Made by a program: the position numbers and the translations under genes. From assembly GCF_026262505.1 (NCBI RefSeq), contig NC_067206.1, forward strand, positions 36,347,896-36,411,895: a stretch of DNA of 64,000 bases, in the 5' to 3' direction. The notes beneath the pieces are model-generated. The model was not told the DNA's origin, ran no database searches, and worked only from the letters and a program-made list of their open reading frames with translations. This document shows positions 57,342 to 64,000 of this stretch, one piece after another. This stretch comes from Trichomonas vaginalis G3 (taxonomy: Eukaryota > Parabasalia > Trichomonadida > Trichomonadidae). The first letter of the stretch is position 1; each line of letters opens with the position of its first letter.

Positions 57342-58469
57342 ATTATTTTGCGCCATGCAAAATAAGGAATTCAGCTATTCTTTCACAACCACACCATTTT
57401 GCTAAAAAAGTGCAGTCTTTCCATAACGATTTTTTTCATTGATATTTGCACCATGTGAAATAAGTGCTTTGACGGCTTCCATACTATTATTAAATGCTGC
57501 AATATGAAGCGCGGTGTTTCCAACTTCATTTTCTTCATTGATATTCGCACCAAAAGAAAGAAAATATTCCAAAAGGGATGGAATATTAAAAATTGATGAA
57601 TAAACAAAGCATTTGTTTATATCGTTAGTTTGATCGAAATAAACTAAAAAGGAATCGAGATTTTTGTGTATTCCGCAATATTTTAAATCAATCTCTATAT
57701 TGTATTCATTCATTAAGAATGTAACAAAATCAATGTTGTGTGAAATAATTGCATATTTCATGCATTTTTCATTTGGCGTTTGATATTTCAAACATTCGCT
57801 CATGATCTCTGGATTTCCTACTAAAAATGAAAATTCTAGGCATTTTTGAGTTATTTTCGAGTTAAATTTAGATCTTAATAACTTGAAACAATCAACTGCT
57901 CTGTGGTAACAACATAATGCAAGCAATGAATATCTTTTCTTAGAATTTGGATATAAATCGCTTTCAAGTTTTTGATTTTTATCAAATTCATCTCTTTCCG
58001 TGAAAATAATGAATTTATCTTTGTCATTATTCATAATTGCTCTGTAAATTGTATTTTCTGTAAGTATATCGAGATTTTTAAAATTAATTTTTTCGAAATT
58101 AGAATGTTTGTCTAATTTAATTCCAAATTCTTTATAAAACAGTATGTTTGAAATAGGCATGACGTTGTTGACCTCTTTGACATGATATTCATCAAATATG
58201 AGTTTGACAAGAGATAAATATGACTTTGAATAGCGATTATTATACGGAATAATATACAAAACATCTTAAATTACATTTTCTGGAAGAAATTTCTTTGAAT
58301 CAATCAATTCTGTTTTGATCATTTTGTAAATTGACTTTAATTCTTCTTCTTTTTCTGTTTTCAGCTGATACAACGTGCTGTATGAATTGATATAATATTT
58401 GTAGATACTTCGCAATTTATTGTATTTTTTTGGATGAATGTCTTGATCAAACATTATAAAATTTACCAC
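57342..58469 (-). pseudogene. DUF3447/ankyrin protein, two lesions
   Basis: It starts at ATG 58469 region (FDQDIHPKKYNKLRSIYKYY) and runs to FLPENVI, where an in-frame TAA (58268-58266) interrupts the typical ...NVI-K-D...IIPYNNRY reading. It continues in the same frame through the DUF3447 core (IMNNDKDKFIIFTERDEFDK, IDLKYCGIHKNLDSFLVYFD, KCFVYSSIFNIPSLLEYFLS) and ankyrin units (GNTALHIAAFNNSMEAVKAL). A one-base change in the T run near 57405 ends the frame as KTALF-stop, while the natural end LAKWCGCERIAEFLILHGAK-stop lies in the next frame to 57342. Both lesions are small, so decay is recent. It belongs to a large trichomonad family of unknown function. Confidence 0.75.
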
Positions 58470-58477
58470 CCTTTTTA

Positions 58478-58506
58478 CACTTTTTGAATTGAAAATTCAA
58501 AAAGTG
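58478..58506. repeat. 12-bp perfect hairpin upstream of the ankyrin pseudogene
   Basis: CACTTTTTGAAT at 58478-58489 pairs with 58495-58506 over a 5-nt loop, just 10 bp before the start region of the ankyrin pseudogene. Confidence 0.8.
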
Positions 58507-58530
58507 TTTAAAATTGTCATTCCTTATGAA

Positions 58531-58598
58531 CTTTTTCAATAAAAATGTTCATTTTTATTTTGAATACTTTACAAAATTTGAGTGGTTAATTGAAAAAG
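58531..58598. promoter_or_regulatory. 68-bp CTTTTTCAAT element, second copy
   Basis: Same ends and length as 11893-11960 (CTTTTTCAAT ... ATTGAAAAAG), upstream of a DUF3447/ankyrin gene in both cases. The remainder of 58599-58912 shows nothing recognisable. Confidence 0.5.
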
Positions 58599-58912
58599 TG
58601 AAAAACTTTTGGTATCATAATCACTGAATTTCTCTTTTATTGAGTGTTTTTAGATTATATAATGTATTAAAAATATCAAAATACCCTTTATTCATCTTCA
58701 AAAACTTGTTATAATAACAAATTAAGTCAGATTGCAAAAATCAGTCCCATGCTGGCCCTTTTGCTACTCAAAACTTATTATAAAATGGTTCTTGTTTTTC
58801 TCTTTTAATTGTCGGTCGTAAATCTCACCTATTTCAAGATAATATTATGGGCGTGAAGATTTATCTGCGCCGATAACATCCGAAAATAACGAGTAAAATT
58901 TTCAAAAAAAAA

Positions 58913-61150
58913 ATGATTCAAGAGCAAGTGAAGGAAATACTACAAGATGTTTCGGCAACTATGAGTGATTATAAGCAAATAGTTGATAACATTTCCTTTC
59001 ACAGGCCTTTTAACAACAAAACTAACATAGATATTCTCGAATCAAAAGTTAAAAACCTTTTTTCCAGGTCTGCGGAACTTATCAAACCCAAAACAATAAT
59101 AGACAAAAAGTCAGAAATGGAAGCGGAACTTTCCATTCCAGAATTCGAAAAGCTTAAGGAAGAAGTTGATCATATAAACGAAGAATTAGGCAAAAGAACA
59201 AAAAGTTTTACTGCAACAGTTCAACAACATCGAATTGCATTTGATACTCAATGCGAGGAGATGGAGAATAATTTCAAATCCGAGTTAGAAACAGAAAATT
59301 CTCGACATGATGAATTAATGAAGAAAATGCAAAATGAAATTAAGTATATTGAAACTACAGTAGATACTGTTGTGAGGTCAGAAGTCGGAAAAATCATTAA
59401 CGATAACCAACTCAAACAAAATTCGTATAATGAACTTTTGAAGTCCTTCAACAGAATGAAGAAAGACTTAGAGACCGAACTAGCGCAAACTGATGAAGAA
59501 GTATCGAATTTAAACGCTGTAATAAAGGAAATGGAAAAGAAAAATACGTCACAGATGCAAGATCTCGAAAAAGGCTATAGAGAAAGCATTTCCGAAAAGA
59601 CAATTGAGCATGAAACAAAGAAAAATGAGCTTTTAGTCAAAAACAAGCTTCTTCAAAATGAAATTGCAGAACAAATCGCAAATCATCAATTAGATACTCA
59701 AGCAAACCGAGAAAAACTACTTACATACTCTAAAGAGAATGAGTTAATCATACAGCGCGAAATTGATGCAGAAACTAAGAAATTTAATGATACATTTAAA
59801 CAAAATTCAGATAAATTTTTCATTGAAGAAGCAGAAGCAAAGAAACAGACAGAAGAATCAAGGAAATCGAATACTTCAACAATACAGCGCTTAACAGATG
59901 AATTAAACACTCTTAAAAGCGAATTATCTACAATGGATATCAAAAAAGAGGAACAAGTAAGGAAAGTACGTAAAGAAGTCGACCAACAGGTAGCTGATAA
60001 GGAAGCTGAACTGAAACAACTGCAAAGCGAAAATAAAAAAGCGATTGAACAAGAAAGACAAAAAATGTCAAGAGAATTAATAGAAGTACAGAAGAAACAT
60101 GCCGAGCAAAATAAAGATCTCGAGAAACAGTTGATAGATGCTTCGAATCAGGCTGAAATTTCCAAGAAACAACTTGAAGGTGAAGTAAATTCTTTAATTA
60201 GGCAGAAAGCTCGCTTAGAACAAGAATTCCAAGAACTTACAGGCGGATCTAGGAAAGATACCTCTCGGTCGGGCCTTTCTTCCCGTGTAGATACGTCTAA
60301 AAAGTCTTCTCGAAGTCCATTAAAAATTGAGAGCTTTGACGGTTTTTCTGTTTCCCCGGCCACCAGAGAAGAAAGTGATATTAGAACTATAGGAGAGATG
60401 ACTGATAAGTTCGATAGCGTGGATTCCGAGTCAAGAGCGAAATTAGCTTTATTAAATGACACCAAAAAGAAGAATGCCGAGAAAATCAAGAAGGCGAGGA
60501 TGCAAATCGAGAACCAGACCGTTGAGCTCACAAGAAGAAGAGATTCTCTCAAAGGAGATATCGTTCAATTAAATGAGAAGCTCAAAGCAGCTGAAAGTAA
60601 AGCCAAAGCTGCCGAAAATGGAGCCAAGTCAAGGCAGAAACTCGAAGAGGCATCGTTACGCTCAAAAATCAACATGCAGAAGGATACAATAACAAATCTC
60701 AAAGAAGAATGCCAGAAATTAAGAGTTGATGCTAACGATGTTGATATTTTGACGAAGCTACAGAATGATTACAAGGTCAAGCTCATGAAAGTCCGAAATG
60801 AGATTGATCTTGAAAATGAAAGACTCGAAACAATGCTGATCAACATGAAAGACGAATTTGAAACAGACTCCAAACATGTGAAGGATGGTCTCTTGAGTCA
60901 ATTAGAAACAGAAAGATCTCAACTTGATAATCTCCTTCAACAGTTGGCTTCTCTTTCAAGCGAAACATCGATTGAATGCGAAAAGGACGCAGAAAAATGG
61001 GGTGAATTAAGAACTGACATCGCTCAAAAATCAACAAGAATGGTTGTTACTGTTACAACTGCTTCTAATAATAGAGGAGTAATGGGTTCTAAACAAGCAC
61101 CAAGAATGTCTCACTCCCGTCAGGCTCCTTTACCTCCTCTTAGAGCTTAA
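58913..61150 (+). CDS. Long coiled-coil protein with a Ser-rich hinge
   Basis: 745 residues from ATG 58913 (MIQEQVKEILQDVSATMSDY). Coiled coil spans about 45-445 (KLKEEVDHINEELGKRTKSF; EEQVRKVRKEVDQQVADKEA), then a Ser/Arg-rich hinge (DTSRSGLSSRVDTSKKSSRS, residues ~447-470), a second coiled coil ~490-700, and a basic Pro-rich tail (RMSHSRQAPLPPLRA). The hinge looks phosphorylatable. No motor or membrane domain. A cytoskeletal or axonemal scaffold is the likely class; no family name supported. Confidence 0.7.
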   Translation: MIQEQVKEILQDVSATMSDYKQIVDNISFHRPFNNKTNIDILESKVKNLFSRSAELIKPKTIIDKKSEMEAELSIPEFEKLKEEVDHINEELGKRTKSFTATVQQHRIAFDTQCEEMENNFKSELETENSRHDELMKKMQNEIKYIETTVDTVVRSEVGKIINDNQLKQNSYNELLKSFNRMKKDLETELAQTDEEVSNLNAVIKEMEKKNTSQMQDLEKGYRESISEKTIEHETKKNELLVKNKLLQNEIAEQIANHQLDTQANREKLLTYSKENELIIQREIDAETKKFNDTFKQNSDKFFIEEAEAKKQTEESRKSNTSTIQRLTDELNTLKSELSTMDIKKEEQVRKVRKEVDQQVADKEAELKQLQSENKKAIEQERQKMSRELIEVQKKHAEQNKDLEKQLIDASNQAEISKKQLEGEVNSLIRQKARLEQEFQELTGGSRKDTSRSGLSSRVDTSKKSSRSPLKIESFDGFSVSPATREESDIRTIGEMTDKFDSVDSESRAKLALLNDTKKKNAEKIKKARMQIENQTVELTRRRDSLKGDIVQLNEKLKAAESKAKAAENGAKSRQKLEEASLRSKINMQKDTITNLKEECQKLRVDANDVDILTKLQNDYKVKLMKVRNEIDLENERLETMLINMKDEFETDSKHVKDGLLSQLETERSQLDNLLQQLASLSSETSIECEKDAEKWGELRTDIAQKSTRMVVTVTTASNNRGVMGSKQAPRMSHSRQAPLPPLRA

Positions 61151-61243
61151 TATTAATTATTTTTAATTTTTTTGTTTGTAAACTTATTATCATTTAATTA
61201 ATATTAGATATTTGAATCATTATAATTATGCTTATATTGATGT

Positions 61244-61560
61244 GATGAAGCAGCAAAAAATAAATTTGGAGATACTCCACTCAATTTGGCATCATTTAAT
61301 GTACATCTTGAAATTGTTCATTATCTCAATGCAGTTGGAACCAATAAAGGGAAAAATAATGGACTTGGATAAATATATATATAATCCACTCATTTGGAAA
61401 TAAATTCAAAGTCATATCTGTGTTGGAGTTAAAGCAAAGCAAAGAATAATATTGGATAGACTGCGCTCATTTGGACATCATCTTAAGGTTGTTAAATATC
61501 TTATTTCTGTAGGAACTAATAAAGAAGCAAAGAATAAATATTTAAAATATCGGTACTCAT
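61244..61560 (+). pseudogene. Ankyrin-repeat remnants
   Basis: KNKFGDTPLNLASFNVHLEI then VHYLNAVGTNKGKNNG at 61254-61370, and KVVKYLISVGTNKEAKNK near 61490-61550, are pieces of the trichomonad ...GHLEVVKYLISVGANKEAK... ankyrin family, in more than one frame with stops between. A dead relic; a different ankyrin subfamily from the DUF3447 loci. Confidence 0.6.
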
Positions 61561-61829
61561 TTGCAAGAGGTAATATTATCTATTGGAACCGAGTAATCTA
61601 ATCAAATTATTTATTTCTATTTTCAATTAATTTGGTTTTCTTTATCATATGATAAGAAGTCAGGGCTCGTGAATAGTAACATGTGATTCGTGCAATCTAA
61701 CACGTTCTCATCTGAAAAGTAAACAAAAGTTTCTGCATGTCATCATATTTTTCATCTGAAAAAAAAAATCTAAAATTTGTAAAATTTATTTTTTGGAAAG
61801 GATAGTTTTATTAAACAAATATACATACA

Positions 61830-62804
61830 TTAAACAATGTCTTCACGAGGATTGTTGTCAATAACGCCAGTATCGTGTTCATCATCCCATTTCGGCATTT
61901 TTGGATAATAACAGCAGAAACAAGGGAAAATCCATGTAATGAATAGCCACCTACTTCCGCAGATCTCTTCACAGTTCTTACAGGCTGATCCTCTGTCGTA
62001 AATTTGAGGTTTTTTGTTGTATCTTTCTGTAATTGTTTCATTATGGCTGAGATTAATCATAGCAACAGTAAAATGTCTCAATGAAATTAAAGCAATATAA
62101 GCTGCAAATAAAACTGTCAGGAAAATAACTAATGACATTATTATCTGTACTGTAACCTTTTTCTTTTGGATTATTAGCTTAATTCCTTCGTAAATTATTG
62201 GGATTTGGCCAACCATGTATAAAAGAGAGTAGATTGCTGACCAAAGTGTAGTTTGAATAAAATATTTATGATTTTTGAAGCCAACCCAAGATTGCATATA
62301 TGCGCAAATATGATCTGCTCTAATAACAAATCTGCGTGCAGTAACACTGAAGGATGATCTTGGAGGCAAAGGATTTGATTTCGCAAAAGTAACTTGTTCT
62401 TGGAACATCGCAACGCCATTCATCATTTCACTCTATGTGTATTCTTGTTTTTGGGTTTGCGACCATGTATATGGATAAGAATAGAATGATAACCCACTAG
62501 AAATTTGTAAGATTCTAAAAAGTATTTTGTGATTTAAAAGCCAACTTGCAGGTTGAATGTATAATGAATAAGAAAATAATGCAGCTGAAGCAAGAAAAAT
62601 GAAAATAACTAGGAAAATCTTCGGTATAGAAAGTATCCAATGTCCGCATATATAAAATTTAGAAGCTGGGAAATAAGCAATTCTACAACAGTCGCATTTT
62701 CCTCCGCAGCAGCTTTTATCGATCCATTCTGTTGATACTACTTGCTACAATTCTTGAGTATACACTGTAGCAGTTGGAATAAGTGGATTTTCATTTTCAA
62801 CCAT
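61830..62804 (-). pseudogene. Decayed DHHC-type palmitoyltransferase
   Basis: One minus-strand frame from ATG 62804 (MVENENPLIPTATVYTQEL) to 61830, interrupted by in-frame TAG codons at about 62747 and 62432. Two membrane helices (IFLVIFIFLASAALFSYSLY), the zf-DHHC region, two more helices (IIMSLVIFLTVLFAAYIALI) and a Cys-rich tail follow in the normal DHHC order. In the DHHC region PPRSSHC reads PPRSSFS, the zinc Cys positions read SVTARRF, and DHHC reads DHIC, followed by AYMQSWVGFKNHKYF. Zinc ligands are lost, so it could not work even without the stops. Trichomonads have several DHHC paralogues. Confidence 0.75.
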
Positions 62805-62988
62805 TTTGAGATTTTGGATTTTGTGAAGTTTATTGAAAAATCCAGAGAATTTTCCTGTCAAAGTTAATTCACCATAAAAGTATCATTGTGAGGATGATCC
62901 CCTGAAATCAGTTATTTTAAAGAAACGTTTTGCTAAATTAATAAAAAAATAAAGATCATTTTTATTTAAAAATGAGCGTGATGAAGAA

Positions 62989-64000
62989 TTATATTCTGTG
63001 TGAATCGCGAACAAGCTGCATAACATGGCTGTTAAGCTTATCGTTGGCAATAAGCTCTTCAAGCTTGTATGGATAACGATAACGCCACTTGTGATTTGGA
63101 TCGGCTGGGATGTTGATTCTTTCGGCATCTGCAGACTGAAGTCTTAACTCTGGGAAGATAGATGTGATGTCCTGAAGAAGGAAGATGGCCCACATTGAGT
63201 TGGACCAGATGTTTTGCTTGAGGATATCTTCTTGAACTTCTGGAGAAAGTGTTTCTGGGCAAGCATCGTGTCTAAAGAGAATGTTATACCAGAAGTTTTC
63301 TCTTGTAGCCTTTGTTTCTTCCCACCATCCGCGGAGTGATGATGTATCATGTGTTGATGGGCAAGCAACAGAGAGATAACCAAACTTGTGGTAATCATCG
63401 AAATCTTCTTCAGGAATCTTTGACATTCTCTGAACGTGAAGAGAAAGGATTGCAGATTCATCAATTGCTTTGATAATTCCAGCAGTGATTTGACCGAGAT
63501 CTTCGCCACAGATGAGCATCTTTGTTGCGTTCTTGAGAATGTTGAGCTTTGGTTGGGCTTTCTGGACCCAAAGGTTGGTCATTCTCTCATAGAAGAATTT
63601 GTTAGCTTCTTCCTTGACACGCTGCTTAAGACCTTCATCGAGTTCGTTCCATGATGATGAAACGTAGACAACTGGTCCTTCCTTTGTTGCTTCAACATGA
63701 TCTTTGAGGACTTCAGTTCTCATGTGGTAAAGACCTTTGTTTTCTGGATCTTCAATGAGAATAACGTTTCCAATGAGTTGGAAGAGGCAGTATTTGTAAT
63801 GCTCGCGCTTTTCATCTGAGAGTGTCTTGTCATTCTCAAGAGCTTGAAGAACCTTCTTCTCATTATCGAACTCTGGCTTGAAATCATAGTAATCATCTTG
63901 AGCATTCCAGCCTTTGCTGTTGAAGTATTTGTGAGAAACATACTCGGCATCGCCGTGGAATTTATCACATAAGATATGCCATCTGATATATGGTTTAGTG
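62989..64000 (-). CDS. 4-alpha-glucanotransferase, DPE2-like (GH77), C-terminal part
   Basis: The frame is open from the window edge (TKPYIRWHILCDKFHGDAEY) to the stop at 62989; the start lies outside. About 336 residues are visible, including ATKMLICGEDLGQITAGI, LHVQRMSKIPEEDFDDYHKF, SVACPSTHDTSSLRGWWEET (the GH77 HDT-type block), SMWAIFLLQDITSIFPEL and NHKWRYRYPYKLEELI. GEDLG carries the acidic residues of the active site. DPE2-type enzymes move glucose from maltose onto glycogen-like glucans in the cytosol; this fits the glycogen metabolism of trichomonads. Codon use is GC-richer than the neighbours, as for CCT2. Confidence 0.88.
   Translation of the reverse strand, partial: TKPYIRWHILCDKFHGDAEYVSHKYFNSKGWNAQDDYYDFKPEFDNEKKVLQALENDKTLSDEKREHYKYCLFQLIGNVILIEDPENKGLYHMRTEVLKDHVEATKEGPVVYVSSSWNELDEGLKQRVKEEANKFFYERMTNLWVQKAQPKLNILKNATKMLICGEDLGQITAGIIKAIDESAILSLHVQRMSKIPEEDFDDYHKFGYLSVACPSTHDTSSLRGWWEETKATRENFWYNILFRHDACPETLSPEVQEDILKQNIWSNSMWAIFLLQDITSIFPELRLQSADAERINIPADPNHKWRYRYPYKLEELIANDKLNSHVMQLVRDSHRI

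Noticed and set aside
1-64000. tRNA, rRNA and spliced introns
   Set aside because: No cloverleaf or rRNA core sequence recognised by eye, and no ACTAACACACAG-type 3' splice motif seen; a covariance-model scan would be decisive.

Overview
The window looks like a chromosome segment of Trichomonas vaginalis or a close trichomonad. Host genes are compact, AT-rich and intronless as far as I can read; I see no ACTAACACACAG-type 3' splice signal. Several starts have a TCAYW-like initiator just upstream. The lineage-typical families are all here: DUF3447/ankyrin proteins, F5/8-type-C-like proteins, glycine-rich surface-type proteins, mariner fragments and a very large Maverick/Polinton-type element. 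The species is inferred from this combination; no rRNA is present to confirm it.

Left host part (1-32.5 kb). Positions 1-640 hold the tail of an HNH gene related to one inside the large element, plus a 12-bp tandem array, then a 5'-truncated mariner (647-~1193). Next come a 121-bp tandem repeat, a trichomonad conserved hypothetical gene (2548-3252), CCT2 (3775-5358, minus) and two tandem start-less glycine-rich copies (5894-7755). A DUF3447/ankyrin locus on the minus strand (7955-11813) has its ankyrin units separated by long minisatellite-like arrays. It is followed by an Exo84-like exocyst gene (12305-14278), an intergenic stretch full of hairpins sharing TTGGCAATT, and three tandem F5/8C-like copies (15657-17885). 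After these lie a divergent pair (Sds3-like coiled coil and an unknown helical protein), meckelin/TMEM67 (20417-22885), a degenerate Aquarius-like helicase (23047-25653), a small coiled-coil gene, a decayed pseudogene, a second ankyrin locus with the same arrays (28172-30172), and a long coiled-coil gene (30616-32418).

Mobile element (32511-57003, about 24.5 kb). Poly-A/poly-T tipped inverted repeats bound a Maverick/Polinton-like element. It has a double-jelly-roll-type capsid candidate, further jelly-roll candidates, an A32/FtsK-type packaging ATPase, an SF3 (D5-like) helicase region, an rve integrase, an HNH endonuclease, three KilA-N-like genes plus a T5orf172 gene, a phage-fibre-like protein, small membrane-active-looking proteins and a D12-class adenine methyltransferase. 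I could not recognise a protein-primed DNA polymerase B or an adenovirus-type protease. Most genes read whole; a few are broken (roughly four to six breaks in total). The nearly identical termini suggest a young insertion. Its spacers carry 25-bp subterminal arrays, an AGGTGA hairpin family and fragments of its own genes.

Right host part (57-64 kb). A decayed DUF3447/ankyrin gene, a 745-residue coiled-coil gene, ankyrin remnants, a decayed DHHC palmitoyltransferase and the C-terminal part of a DPE2-like 4-alpha-glucanotransferase running off the window.

Intact host housekeeping genes (chaperonin, exocyst, ciliary, glucan metabolism) alternate with decaying multicopy families. The element fell between the coiled-coil gene (30616-32418) and the ankyrin pseudogene (57342-58469), probably without breaking a gene.
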